Shown here: positions 35,710 to 44,657 of the stretch, in pieces
Position numbering within the stretch: the first letter of the stretch is position 1
How the letters are laid out: each line of letters starts with the position of its first letter
Assembly: GCA_041687755.1 (NCBI GenBank)
Contig: JBDNJM010000154.1
Span: 62,001-126,000, forward strand
Length of the DNA stretch: 64,000 nt
Reading direction: 5' to 3'
DNA from: JBDNJM01 sp041687755
GTDB taxonomy: Bacteria; Planctomycetota; UBA1135; GCA-002686595
The notes under the pieces: model-generated
Databases searched by the model: none
What the model was told of the DNA's origin: nothing
What the model saw: only the letters and a program-made list of their open reading frames with translations
Translations under genes and position numbers: made by a program

Positions 35710-36318
35710 CTAGCGCAGCGGGTCGCCGGAGTACTTGAGCCACCAGCGCTCCCAGGCGGCGATCGCGATCTCGCGGCTCGTCTCGGTCGAGTCCTCGTCG
35801 TAGCCGAGGTCTTCCCCGGTGGACTCGAGCAGCGCCGTAATCGCCAGGCGGCGCGTGAAGCGGCGCTCGTCGGACAGGCCCTCGATCAGCATCGGGATCT
35901 CGCGCCAGTCACCGAGGCGGACCAGGGTGCGCGCGCGCTCTAGCTTCAGGTCGTGCGTGCGCTCGATCGGCTCCCAATCCGCGGCACGAATGGAGTCGAC
36001 CAGGCGGCGGTCACCCGTGATGCCCAACGCGGCGAACGAGGCGGCAGCCACCTCATCGCGAGGATCGGACAACAGGCCGAGGAGCGTTTCGTAGGCCGGC
36101 TCACCGACGCCGGCGAACCAGCGGATCAGCTCGAGCCGCTCGATGCTGCGCACATAGGGCAGCTGATCGGCCTCGTCCTGGAGCTGGCTCCTCAGCAGCG
36201 GCGACGGCGTCAGCCAACGGCCCTTGGCCGGCTCGGACTGGGAGACTTGCTTCGTCGAACTGCAGCTGGCGAGGACCAGTAGCGTCGCCAGGGAGAGCAC
36301 GGTGCGGGAAATGGACAT
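35710..36318 (-). CDS. HEAT-repeat lipoprotein
   Basis: 202 residues from ATG 36318. The N-terminus is a lipoprotein signal ending LASC|SS (LVLASCSSTK), so the mature protein begins with a lipidated cysteine. Residues about 60-160 form helical HEAT-like repeats (GEPAYETLLGLLSDPRDEVAAAS; GDWREIPMLIEGLSDERRFTRR). The C-terminal AIAAWERWWLKYSGDP resembles the NWRDWWERSG end of the HEAT gene at 33833-34921, so both share a module. It is a periplasmic interaction protein of unknown partner. Confidence 0.83.
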   Translation of the reverse strand: MSISRTVLSLATLLVLASCSSTKQVSQSEPAKGRWLTPSPLLRSQLQDEADQLPYVRSIERLELIRWFAGVGEPAYETLLGLLSDPRDEVAAASFAALGITGDRRLVDSIRAADWEPIERTHDLKLERARTLVRLGDWREIPMLIEGLSDERRFTRRLAITALLESTGEDLGYDEDSTETSREIAIAAWERWWLKYSGDPLR

Positions 36319-36442
36319 CGGTCGGTGGGCGTGGGGACGTAGGACGATTCGAGCGCTCCTCGCGGAGCAGCTGCTACGGGTCCCATCGACTCGGCACCGG
36401 CTGGACTTGATGCCGCTCTCAGGGCCAGCCCCGGCGGTCCCT

Positions 36443-38995
36443 TCAGCGGGAGCCAGCCGCCCGAAACGAGGGAGCCAGCGCGACCAGCGCCAGGCCCAGG
36501 GCCAGCACCAGGGCAACCAACGCCTCGCGCGACGTCCTGCCGCCGGTGCCGCGGTCAGGGCGCGCCGGCCGGAAGCCGCCCGTGCGGGCCTCCGGAAGGC
36601 CCCCGAGCCGGCGCGCGGGCCGCTGGCGCTCGGGGTCTGGGCGCGCGGGCGCAAACAGGACGAGGTCGGCGCCCTGCCCGACCGCACCCTTGAGCCGCAG
36701 CCCCAGGGGCGTGCGAAACTCGAGGCGTTCCTCGGGCACGGCAGCGACGAGGCTGCGGGGGCCCTCAGGCTCGAAGCGCAGCACCAGGTCCGCCGCGGCC
36801 CGCCCGTCCCGCAGCTCGCGCTCCAGGGGTCGTCCGAGCAGCCCCGCGGCGTCCATGGACGCCGTGCCCGACAGGCGCAGGGCCGCCCCGTCCGGCGTCC
36901 AGGACAACACGGGCAGCTCGATGCCCTCGCCGGCCGCGATCCATCCGAGGAGGCTCCCCCACACGTCCCGCCGCCCGGCCCAGTCAGGACCCCACTCGGC
37001 AGCCGGCGAGCCAAGGAAGCTCGCGACCCGACCCGCGCCGCGCCGCCACACGGCCAGGAGCGGGCGCGGCTTCCCGCCCGCTGCGTCCAGGATCTGCCAG
37101 GGCACCTCCGCCCGCTCGCGCGCGACGCCCAGCAGCGCGCGCTCCAGCGCCGGCAGCTCCACGGCCGGCAGCAGGTTGGTTCCGGCGGTCAGCGCACCCG
37201 TCCGCCCACCCGCGAGCTGCGGCCGGCGCGCGACGCGCTCGGCCGAGACCTCCTCGATCAGCATCCGCCGCAGCGCCTCGGGGACGTCCACCCGGCGCAC
37301 CGGCTCGCCCGGCGGAGAGAGCGCCGCGAGGTGCTCCAGATCGAGGCGCTCGCCCACGGCGATCCCGACGAGCCGCGTCGCGCTGCCTTCGAAGGCCGCG
37401 TGCAGCTCGACCGCCCGCTCGTCGCGTCGCGGCGGTCGGTTCTCGCGCCCGTCGGTCAGCAGCAGCACGAGCAGCGAGCGCTGCTCGCCCGCGGCGCGCA
37501 GTCCGGCGAGCTGTTCGAGCGAGTCCAGGATCTCGGTCGTGCCGCTCGGACGGCCCAGCTCGAGCAGGCGCTTGGCCACCTCGGCCCGCGCGGCCGCCGT
37601 GCGCCCCTCGAGCCGCTGTTCGGGGCCGAGCGCCGCCGTGAAGAAGCGCAGCCCCAGGCCGTCGCCGGGCGGCGTGGACTTCGCCAGCTCCAGCGCCGCG
37701 CGACGCACCGCCTCGAACGGTTCGCCGGCCATCGAGCCCGAGCCGTCGACCAGCAGCAGCACGTCGCGCGCCGGGCGCTCGAGTGGCGCGGCCACCGCCG
37801 GCAGCAGGTCGAGCACCCCGCCGTCCGCTTCCGGCACGAGCTGCGACGTCCCGCCGAGCGTGAGCAATCCGCCACCGCGCTGGACGAAGCTGTCGAGCGC
37901 TTCGGCGGGCAGGCTCGAGGGCGGCACGTCGTACGCAACCACCCCCTCGACGCGCTCCAGCGCCGCGCCCAACGCGTCGGGCGCCACCGGAATCCAGCTT
38001 GGCAGCCCGCCCTCGGGAGCGCCATCGAGCCCTAGCCCAAGTGCAGCGGCCGCCTCGGAAGCGCGGCCATCGGACGTCACCAGAGCGATCCGCGGGCCCG
38101 CGCCTCCGCGCCCGAACAGACGCCGCTCCAGGTCGTCGGGGCTCGGGTCGGGCAGTCGCACGAGCTGGCCGTCGCGACGGCCGAGCGCCGACACGCGTAC
38201 GCTCAGCTCAAAAGCCCCCTCGGGCACCGGGCCCAGGTCCAGCTCGAACGCCGCCCGCCTCTGCCCCTGGGGCCAGGGAGCCGCGGACTCGGAGCTTTCG
38301 GACCGCTCGCCGCGCGTTACCTCACAGGTGAAGCGCACCTCGGCGGGCTCGGGTCCGGCGAGGCATTCGACCTCGACGCGCACGCTGCCCTCGGTCCCGG
38401 CCTGCAGGGCCGGCGCGAGCCGCGCGTCCACCAGCGCGAGGTCGGTGCGATCGGCCGCCCCGAGCCGCTCCAGGTGGAGCTCCACCCCGCTTGCGGCGAG
38501 CCGCTCAAGGCCGTCTGCAGGACCCGGTCCGGTGAAGCTGCCGTCGCCGATCAGCCACAGGGCCGCGTCCCGGGGCGCGGCGCGCTCCAGTTCACGCTCC
38601 GCGAGGCCCAGGGCGAGGTCCAGCCGGCTGCCGGCCCCGCCCAGGTCGCGCGGACGCAGGTCGAGCGGTCGCGCGCTGGGCCCCCCGCGCGCCGCCAGGC
38701 GACGGGAGAACTCTTCTGCGCCGACCGGTTCCAGCAGCACGCGCGCGCTCTCAGCAAACACGAGCAGGCCGAGCCGCGTCTCGCTGCCGTCGAGCTCCCG
38801 AGCCCGCCGGGCCAGACAATCGCGCACCTCCTGCACCCAGCCGCTGCGCGGCGCGACGGCACTATCCGAGACGTCGAGCGCGATCCACTGGATGGCCGGA
38901 GGCCGTTCGACCTCGCGCGCGCGGGCCGCCCAAGCCGCCCAGAGCGCCGCGCAGGCCGCCAGCGCGATCAGCCCCCCGCGCGTGCGGGGCGTCAA
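36443..38995 (-). CDS. Membrane protein with von Willebrand factor A domains
   Basis: 850 residues from a TTG start overlapping the mnmA stop (TTGA). An N-terminal membrane helix (about 8-25) is followed by a degenerate vWA-like domain (WIALDVSDSAV), a Rossmann-like glutamine amidotransferase-type segment (VAYDVPPSSLPAEALDSFVQRGGG) and a second vWA domain with an intact MIDAS motif (LLLVDGSGSMAGEP). A beta-rich segment follows, then a C-terminal membrane helix (LVALVLALGLALVALAP). The layout resembles the BatA/BatB-like membrane vWA proteins of planctomycetes. It may bind metal-dependent partners in the periplasm. The link to mnmA is positional only. Confidence 0.83.
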   Translation of the reverse strand: MTPRTRGGLIALAACAALWAAWAARAREVERPPAIQWIALDVSDSAVAPRSGWVQEVRDCLARRARELDGSETRLGLLVFAESARVLLEPVGAEEFSRRLAARGGPSARPLDLRPRDLGGAGSRLDLALGLAERELERAAPRDAALWLIGDGSFTGPGPADGLERLAASGVELHLERLGAADRTDLALVDARLAPALQAGTEGSVRVEVECLAGPEPAEVRFTCEVTRGERSESSESAAPWPQGQRRAAFELDLGPVPEGAFELSVRVSALGRRDGQLVRLPDPSPDDLERRLFGRGGAGPRIALVTSDGRASEAAAALGLGLDGAPEGGLPSWIPVAPDALGAALERVEGVVAYDVPPSSLPAEALDSFVQRGGGLLTLGGTSQLVPEADGGVLDLLPAVAAPLERPARDVLLLVDGSGSMAGEPFEAVRRAALELAKSTPPGDGLGLRFFTAALGPEQRLEGRTAAARAEVAKRLLELGRPSGTTEILDSLEQLAGLRAAGEQRSLLVLLLTDGRENRPPRRDERAVELHAAFEGSATRLVGIAVGERLDLEHLAALSPPGEPVRRVDVPEALRRMLIEEVSAERVARRPQLAGGRTGALTAGTNLLPAVELPALERALLGVARERAEVPWQILDAAGGKPRPLLAVWRRGAGRVASFLGSPAAEWGPDWAGRRDVWGSLLGWIAAGEGIELPVLSWTPDGAALRLSGTASMDAAGLLGRPLERELRDGRAAADLVLRFEPEGPRSLVAAVPEERLEFRTPLGLRLKGAVGQGADLVLFAPARPDPERQRPARRLGGLPEARTGGFRPARPDRGTGGRTSREALVALVLALGLALVALAPSFRAAGSR

Positions 38996-40173
38996 GGCCG
39001 CTGCTCGCCCGCAAGCCCGGCAGCTGTTCCCCGCGTCGGCCGCTCGACCCGTCCGATCCAGCCTCCGCCAACCATGCGATCGCCCAGGTAGAACGCCGCG
39101 CCCTGGCCGGACGTGACGGCCAGCTGCGGCTCGGCGAGGTCGACTCGCGCGCGGCCGTCCTCGAGCAATCGCACCCGCGCCTCGGCCGGCCGGTGGTGGT
39201 AGCGGATCTGCACCAGGAACTCGGCCTCGGGTTGCGGGTCGATGCCGATCCAGTTCGGAATCGTCGTCTCGAACCAGCTCGAACGACCCTCGTCCTCGGT
39301 GCCGAGCACGACCGTGCCGGTCTCGGGGATCAGATCCACGACGTACATCGGGGTCGCGGAACCGCCCACGCCGTGGCCGCGGCGCTGGCCGATCGTGAAG
39401 CGCTCGAGCCCCTCGTGTTCGCGCAAGCGACGACCCGCCGTGTCCACGATCCAGCCCAGGTTCGGCTCGACGCCACGCTCAGCCAGGAGCCGGCGGTAGT
39501 CGTTGCCCGGAACGAAACAGATCTCTTGGCTGTCCGGCTTGTCCGCGGTGCGCAGCCCCATTTCCGCGGCGATCTCGCGCACGCGCGGCTTCTCCAGCTC
39601 GCCCAGCGGCAGGCGCGTGCGCGCCAAGAAACGCTCTTCCACTGAGAAAAGCTGATACGACTGATCTTTCTTGCGGTCTACGCCACGGCGCAAGACGACG
39701 CGGCCGTCCTCCAGGGCGATGCGCGCGTAGTGACCGGTCGCGACGCCGACCGCGCCCAGCTCCACGGCCAGCTCCAGCAGCCGCTTGAACTTCAGGTCGC
39801 GGTTGCAGACCGCGCACGGGTTCGGCGTGCGGCCGGAGCGATACTCGTCCACGAAGTAATCGATCAGTCCACCGAACTCCACTCCGAGGTCCACCGCCTG
39901 GAACGGCACGCCCAGTTTCGAGGCAACCATGCGCGCATCGCGCGCGTCGTTGACCGAGCAGCAGGACTTCTTACCGGCCTCCTCCGCCGTCAACTTCACG
40001 CCATTGCGCATGAACAGCCCGACCAGCGGGTGCCCCTCCTCGCGCAGCAGGTGCGCGGCCACGGAGCTGTCCACCCCACCGCTCATCGCGATCACGAGGC
40101 GGTTGGAGGGGTCGAAGGCGCGCCCGTCAAAGGGCGGGCCGGCGTCGGAATCGGAGTCGATGGAGGAGCGCAT
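38992..40173 (-). CDS. mnmA: tRNA-specific 2-thiouridylase MnmA
   Basis: 393 residues from ATG 40173. MnmA thiolates position 2 of wobble uridine 34 in tRNA-Lys, -Glu and -Gln. The PP-loop SGGVDSS is at 31-37. The catalytic cysteines are Cys123 in NPCAVCNRDLKF and Cys219 in SQEICFVPG. The 20-residue N-terminal extension before the PP-loop is Asp/Ser-rich and not conserved. It is followed by the vWA gene with a four-base overlap. mnmG, acting at position 5 of the same uridine, is at 53647-55539. Confidence 0.96.
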   Translation of the reverse strand: MRSSIDSDSDAGPPFDGRAFDPSNRLVIAMSGGVDSSVAAHLLREEGHPLVGLFMRNGVKLTAEEAGKKSCCSVNDARDARMVASKLGVPFQAVDLGVEFGGLIDYFVDEYRSGRTPNPCAVCNRDLKFKRLLELAVELGAVGVATGHYARIALEDGRVVLRRGVDRKKDQSYQLFSVEERFLARTRLPLGELEKPRVREIAAEMGLRTADKPDSQEICFVPGNDYRRLLAERGVEPNLGWIVDTAGRRLREHEGLERFTIGQRRGHGVGGSATPMYVVDLIPETGTVVLGTEDEGRSSWFETTIPNWIGIDPQPEAEFLVQIRYHHRPAEARVRLLEDGRARVDLAEPQLAVTSGQGAAFYLGDRMVGGGWIGRVERPTRGTAAGLAGEQRP

Positions 40174-40576
40174 AGGGGCGGCGGGGCTCCGCTCGAATGC
40201 CGATCGGTGGGCCCGACATGGAGCATGGGACAAGATCCGGCCCCCGCCAACCGCAGCCTCGCAGATCCCTCTGGAGTGCCGGGTCAAGTGCCCGCTGAAG
40301 CGCGCTGTGAACGGCCCATCCGAGGCCCCGGGCACCGCGAGGGTGGCGGAGGCCCCGGACAGCTCCCCTCGAGATCGGTCGCCGCAGACCGGACGGGCGG
40401 CTCCATCCACCGCTCCGTCCAGCGCTCCGTCCGGCGCTCCGTCCGGCGGGAGCCCTTGGAGGTCCCGCGCGGATCTCGTACCGTCTGCGGCCCTTGTACC
40501 GCCGAGTCCGGCCCCCAGGTCGTCGACCGGCGCGCACCCGGCCAGGCCCCCGAGAGCTACCCCCGAGCCTCCCCCG
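40174..40576. other. Divergent intergenic region with 12-base repeats
   Basis: About 400 bases between mnmA and yajC. It contains the 12-base tandem array at 40401-40448. The yajC frame stays open upstream because of base composition, but no conserved protein segment is present. Confidence 0.45.
40401..40448. repeat. 12-base tandem repeat (CTCCGTCCGGCG)
   Basis: Four consecutive units: CTCCATCCACCG, CTCCGTCCAGCG, then CTCCGTCCGGCG twice. The array ends 128 bases before the yajC start. Confidence 0.8.
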
Positions 40577-41029
40577 ATGTCGACCCTGTCCCCCCTGCTG
40601 TCCACTCTGCTGCCGCCCCTGCCCCTGACGTCCTCCCGACCCGAGGCGCCGACGCTCGAGGGACCCGGCCTGACCTTCAGCACGACCGAGTACGCCTCGC
40701 AAACGACGCCCACCGGATCCGGAGCTCCGTCGGAGGGGGCAGCGCCCGGCCTGTTCAGCTCGCCCTGGATTCCGATTGTGATGATCGGCGCGATCATGTG
40801 GTTCGTCGTGATCGGACCGGAGCGCAAGCAGCGCAAGCAGCGCGAGACGATGCTGAGCGCCCTCAAGAAGGGCGACCGGGTGATGTCGAACTCTGGTTTG
40901 TTCGGCTCGGTGACGGACGTTCGCGAAACGGTCGTGCTGCTGCAGATCGCCGATGGCGTGCGAGTCAAGATGGCGCGCAGCTCGATTCAGACGATCATCG
41001 AAAAGGACGCCGAGACCGACGGCGAGTAG
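40577..41029 (+). CDS. yajC: Preprotein translocase subunit YajC
   Basis: 150 residues from ATG 40577. A Pro/Ser/Thr-rich N-terminal segment precedes the single membrane helix (WIPIVMIGAIMWFVVIGP) and then the conserved RKQRKQRETMLSALKKGDRV and SGLFGSVTDV blocks of YajC. YajC belongs to the SecDF-YajC complex that assists Sec-dependent export. The N-terminal 60 residues before the helix are longer than usual, and translation could begin later, though no closer ATG is seen. secD and secF do not follow; a YraN-like gene does. Confidence 0.92.
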   Translation: MSTLSPLLSTLLPPLPLTSSRPEAPTLEGPGLTFSTTEYASQTTPTGSGAPSEGAAPGLFSSPWIPIVMIGAIMWFVVIGPERKQRKQRETMLSALKKGDRVMSNSGLFGSVTDVRETVVLLQIADGVRVKMARSSIQTIIEKDAETDGE

Positions 41030-41222
41030 ACGACCCCGGCGACTGCTGGCCCGCGCGGTGCCTTCCGTTTCTCGTCGTCCGCGCGGTCCAGGCGGTGAGC
41101 AGCCGTGACAATTGGCGCTGCCCGAGCGAAGTGCCTCTCTGTTGCTCAGCGGCCCATCGGCTGACGCCGTTGGAGCGGACAGAACGCTCCTGGATGGCGC
41201 CAGGCGCCAGGATTCACCAAGC

Positions 41223-41963
41223 GTGAGTCGCCGCCATGGCGGACGAGCCTTCGCTAGATCCCCGCGGACTCCAGCCTCCGCTGCCTCAGGCTTGGCAGCT
41301 GCACGGCTACGCGCTGCCCTGGCTGTCGGGTGGCAGAGAGCTGCCCGCGCACTTGCGCAGTGGATCGTCTGGCGACTCCCCCGCCTCGCCCTGACCGCCG
41401 CCCGCTCCGGCGTCTGGGTACCGGGGAACCCCGACGTCGGGCGACTCGGTGAGGCCCTGGTCGCCGCGCAGCTGCGCCGGGCCGGCTGGAACCTGCTTGC
41501 GCGACGGGTCCAGACGGCGGCAGGCGAGCTCGATCTCCTCGCGCGCCGCGGCAATGAGCTGCGCGTGATCGAGGTCAAGACGGCCCGCCGCTTCGTGCCC
41601 TGCGGCCCCTTCGGCGATCCCCTCGAGCGGGTCTCCCCCAGCCAGCTCCGCCGTCTGGAGCGGGCAGCGGGGCTCGCGGCGCGGCGCCTGGGCTGCGACG
41701 TGCTGCGGCTGACCCTGGCCGCCTGCTGGCTGGAGCTTCCGCGCGGGGACTCCGGGGAGTCGGACCGTCGCCGCCGTCAGGAAAAATCTTCCTGGGGGAA
41801 TCGCGCGCGCCGCCTGCTGATCCCGGCAAGGCAGGTACTCGTCGATCACGCCGTCGTCGCCGGAGGATCGTCGGGACCCGCTCCGACTCCCGGCCGTGCC
41901 CCAAACTTGCCGGCCGCCGACGCTCCGAGCTTCACCCCCCGTCCCCGACCGGTCGAGGGTTAG
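41223..41963 (+). CDS. YraN/UPF0102 family protein with long tails
   Basis: 246 residues from GTG 41223; the start is uncertain because the open frame reaches 41112. The core (about 70-165) shows the UPF0102 nuclease-like fold: GNPDVGRLGEALVAAQLRRAG, then LLARRVQTAAGELDLLARRG and LRVIEVKTARR, where GE, D and the E-V-K triad match the PD-(D/E)XK pattern. Family members are usually about 120 residues, so the basic N-terminal 65 and Pro-rich C-terminal 80 residues are unusual. A role in Holliday-junction or DNA processing is suspected for the family but not settled. Confidence 0.8.
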   Translation: MSRRHGGRAFARSPRTPASAASGLAAARLRAALAVGWQRAARALAQWIVWRLPRLALTAARSGVWVPGNPDVGRLGEALVAAQLRRAGWNLLARRVQTAAGELDLLARRGNELRVIEVKTARRFVPCGPFGDPLERVSPSQLRRLERAAGLAARRLGCDVLRLTLAACWLELPRGDSGESDRRRRQEKSSWGNRARRLLIPARQVLVDHAVVAGGSSGPAPTPGRAPNLPAADAPSFTPRPRPVEG

Positions 41964-42068
41964 AATCCCCTCTCTCTGCGTTTGCGACCGGAGCCGGCAT
42001 CCCGGCCCCTCGCGGCCGGAGTCCTGACCGCAGCGGCCGAACAGCATGCGCTGTGTCTGCGGCACCCC

Positions 42069-43673
42069 ATGTTCAACGTTCTCCGCCACTATCTCCCGGT
42101 CCGCAAGGCGATCCTGATCCTGACGGAGACGCTGCTCCTGACCGCCGTGCTCGCGGCGTTCATGACGGCGCACCTGACGGGACAGCCCGAATGGCAGGTC
42201 TGGTACGAGCTGAACTTCCTCGGCCTGCGCCCGAGCGAGGCGATTCTGCGCAGCATCGGCTCGTGCTTCGCAATTGCGCTGCTCACGCAGGTCTCGCTCG
42301 GGTTCAACGAGCTGTACGACTTCCGCGTCTCCAGCTCCCGGTACGACCGCTTCTCGCGCTTCGTGGCCTCCAGCGGCGTCACGATCGCTCTGGTCCTGGT
42401 CTGCTACGGCGGCACCCGGCTCCTGGGCTCGCGAACCCTCCTGGTGTTCCCCGGCCTGCGCGCCTCCCCCACGATCCAGACGCTGATCCTGGCGCTGGCG
42501 GCGGCCTTCACGGCGCTCTACCTGTGGCGCATGCTGTTCCACCGACTGATCGGGTTCTGGAACCTGGCGGAACGGGTGCTGATCGTGGGCACCGGCGAGT
42601 CCGCCCAGACCTTGCTGCGCGAGCTGGAGGCCAACGGGGGCAACGACTACCAAATCGTCGGCTTGGTCGCGCCGGCCGAGAGTGACGGCTCACTCGTCGG
42701 CGAGGCCGATTCGCTCGGTGGCGCCATCCGCTTCCAAAGCGCGCGTGGCCAGCTCCTGGCCGAACGCAGCGGCCCTGCGCCATTGCGCCCCGTCGCGGCC
42801 CCCGCGCCGCTCGGTTCCGCGGCCTCGGCCCTAGCCGGCCGCACGATCACCCCGCTGCCGGGCGAGGACCTGCTCGAGCTCTCGAGGCGCCTGCACGTGG
42901 ACGACCTCGTGATCAGCCTCGAGGAACGTCGGGGTGCGATGCCCACAGAGGCGCTGCTGCGCTGCCGGCTCGCCGGCTACGCGGTCGAGGAGGGCGAGGC
43001 CCTGTACGAGCGTGTCACGGGAAAGATCGCGGTCCAGGCGATGCGGCCTTCCTACCTGATCTTCAACCGCGGCTTCGTAAAGCATCCCTTTAGCGAGGCC
43101 GCCAAGCGCGCCTCGGACGTCGTGATCGGCCTGATTGGGCTGACACTCGCCTGGCCGCTGATGCTCCTGACCGCCATCGCCGTGCGGCTCGACTCCCCAG
43201 GACCCGTGCTGTTCCGCCAGGTCCGCTCCGGCCGCAACGGCGAGCCGATCATGATCTCGAAGTTCCGCTCGATGGTCGCGGACGCCGAGAAAAAGACCGG
43301 CCCGGTCTGGGCCCAGAAGAACGACCCCCGCGTCACCCGGGTCGGCAACTTCATCCGCAAGACGCGCCTCGACGAGCTGCCCCAGCTGTTCAACGTGCTG
43401 GGCGGCTCGATGTCGATGGTCGGCCCGCGCCCCGAGCGACCGAACTTCATCGAGGAGCTCAAAGACCAGATCCCCTACTACGACCAGCGCCACATCGTGA
43501 AGCCCGGCGTCACGGGTTGGGCGCAGATCAACTACCCCTACGGCAACACGGTCGAGGACGCCCTCCAGAAGCTCCAGTACGACCTGTTCTACATCAAGTA
43601 CCGCTCGGTCTCGTTTGACCTGTCGATCCTGATCCAGACGGTCAAGACGGTGCTCCTGCGCAAGGGCACCTGA
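42069..43673 (+). CDS. Exopolysaccharide polyprenyl glycosylphosphotransferase
   Basis: 534 residues from ATG 42069 (MFNVLRHYLPVRKAIL). The N-terminal half has four to five membrane segments and a CoA-binding-like Rossmann domain (NLAERVLIVGTGESAQTLL, about 157-180). A membrane hairpin (VVIGLIGLTLAWPLML) starts the C-terminal bacterial sugar transferase domain, with KFRSMVADAEKKTGP, RKTRLDELPQLFNVL and MVGPRPERP, the catalytic signatures. It moves the first sugar-phosphate onto undecaprenyl phosphate for exopolysaccharide. The opening resembles the sugar transferases tied to PEP-CTERM/EPS loci, but no exosortase is visible here. Confidence 0.92.
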   Translation: MFNVLRHYLPVRKAILILTETLLLTAVLAAFMTAHLTGQPEWQVWYELNFLGLRPSEAILRSIGSCFAIALLTQVSLGFNELYDFRVSSSRYDRFSRFVASSGVTIALVLVCYGGTRLLGSRTLLVFPGLRASPTIQTLILALAAAFTALYLWRMLFHRLIGFWNLAERVLIVGTGESAQTLLRELEANGGNDYQIVGLVAPAESDGSLVGEADSLGGAIRFQSARGQLLAERSGPAPLRPVAAPAPLGSAASALAGRTITPLPGEDLLELSRRLHVDDLVISLEERRGAMPTEALLRCRLAGYAVEEGEALYERVTGKIAVQAMRPSYLIFNRGFVKHPFSEAAKRASDVVIGLIGLTLAWPLMLLTAIAVRLDSPGPVLFRQVRSGRNGEPIMISKFRSMVADAEKKTGPVWAQKNDPRVTRVGNFIRKTRLDELPQLFNVLGGSMSMVGPRPERPNFIEELKDQIPYYDQRHIVKPGVTGWAQINYPYGNTVEDALQKLQYDLFYIKYRSVSFDLSILIQTVKTVLLRKGT

Positions 43674-43696
43674 GCGACACGTCGCTCGTCCAGCGC

Positions 43697-43715
43697 GAGC
43701 GCCTAAACGGCGCTC
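43697..43715. terminator. Stem-loop between convergent genes
   Basis: GAGCGCC and GGCGCTC arms with a TAAAC loop end within the stop codon of the convergent PhyH gene. It is a probable terminator for the sugar transferase. Confidence 0.5.
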
Positions 43716-44637
43716 ACCCGCCCAGTTGATAGTGGCCGCTCGCGTACTGGCCGCGAGTGCCCTGATCGACGCGCGTCGCAAACTCCGGGGTCTTCGTGAA
43801 GTAGCCCGGCTCACGGGTCTCGGGGCAGTAGTGCACCACCAGGCTCTTGCGCGTCGTGCCGCCACGGGTGACCTCCGAGCCGCCGTGGGCGAGATCCGCG
43901 CTCCAAATCAGGACGTCGCCCTTCGACGGAAGGAACTTCTGCAGCTCGATGCCGCGCTCTCCCGCGTGCTCGTGCAGCGACGCCAGGTAGCGCTCGTGCA
44001 CGTCCCAGCCGTCCTCGCCCATCTCCCAGTGCCGGCGGCCTTCAGGGAACAGGAACATCGGGAAGCGGTGGCTGCCGGGGTAGTAGGCCAACTCACCCGA
44101 GCCCTCGACGACGTCCTCGCAGGCGATCCACGCGGCGGCCATGTCCAGCGCCGGAAGCACCGGCACGTACGCCGTGTCCTGGTGGATCGGCTGCTCCGTG
44201 CCGTGGTCGAAGTAGAGCCCCTGGAACGCGAGCGGGCGGCATTCGAACACCGCCGTCAGAAACTCCGAGATGCGCTCGGAGAACGTCATCACCCGTGCTG
44301 CCTCGGAGCCTGCGTAAAGGTCGAGCAGCTTCACCTTCTCGGTCCGCAGCTCGCTGCGCAGGTTCTGGTAAGCGGCCTCGATCTCGAGCTTGATGCGACC
44401 ATCGCTGTCCCGCCAGGCCTGCTCCACCTCGGCGTTGAACGCATCCACCGCCGGCTCGGGCACCGCGTTCTCCAGGATCACGTAGCCGAACTCGATGTAG
44501 TGCTTCAGCGCCGCTTCGAGATGGGCCGGGCACGCGCCGGACGCGAGCCTGGCCCGCAGTTCGTCCAGCGCAGCCTGTTCGCCCGTCCAGGGTCCGCCAA
44601 AGGGCCGGAAATCGGACGCAAAGGATCGTTCGGTCAT
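43714..44637 (-). CDS. Phytanoyl-CoA dioxygenase (PhyH) family oxygenase
   Basis: 307 residues. It is an Fe(II)/2-oxoglutarate dioxygenase with the metal triad His152-x-Asp154 in IHQDTAYVPV and His251 in SADLAHGGSE, and a downstream TTRKSLVVHY segment for the 2-oxoglutarate-binding Arg. The jelly-roll core is complete (WIACEDVVEGSGELAYYPGSH). Substrates in this family range from phytanoyl-CoA to ectoine and small natural products, and neither the sequence nor the neighbours (DUF2254 and a sugar transferase) identify this one. No signal peptide; cytoplasmic. Confidence 0.9.
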   Translation of the reverse strand: MTERSFASDFRPFGGPWTGEQAALDELRARLASGACPAHLEAALKHYIEFGYVILENAVPEPAVDAFNAEVEQAWRDSDGRIKLEIEAAYQNLRSELRTEKVKLLDLYAGSEAARVMTFSERISEFLTAVFECRPLAFQGLYFDHGTEQPIHQDTAYVPVLPALDMAAAWIACEDVVEGSGELAYYPGSHRFPMFLFPEGRRHWEMGEDGWDVHERYLASLHEHAGERGIELQKFLPSKGDVLIWSADLAHGGSEVTRGGTTRKSLVVHYCPETREPGYFTKTPEFATRVDQGTRGQYASGHYQLGG

Positions 44638-44657
44638 AGCAGGCCTAGTCTAGCCTG

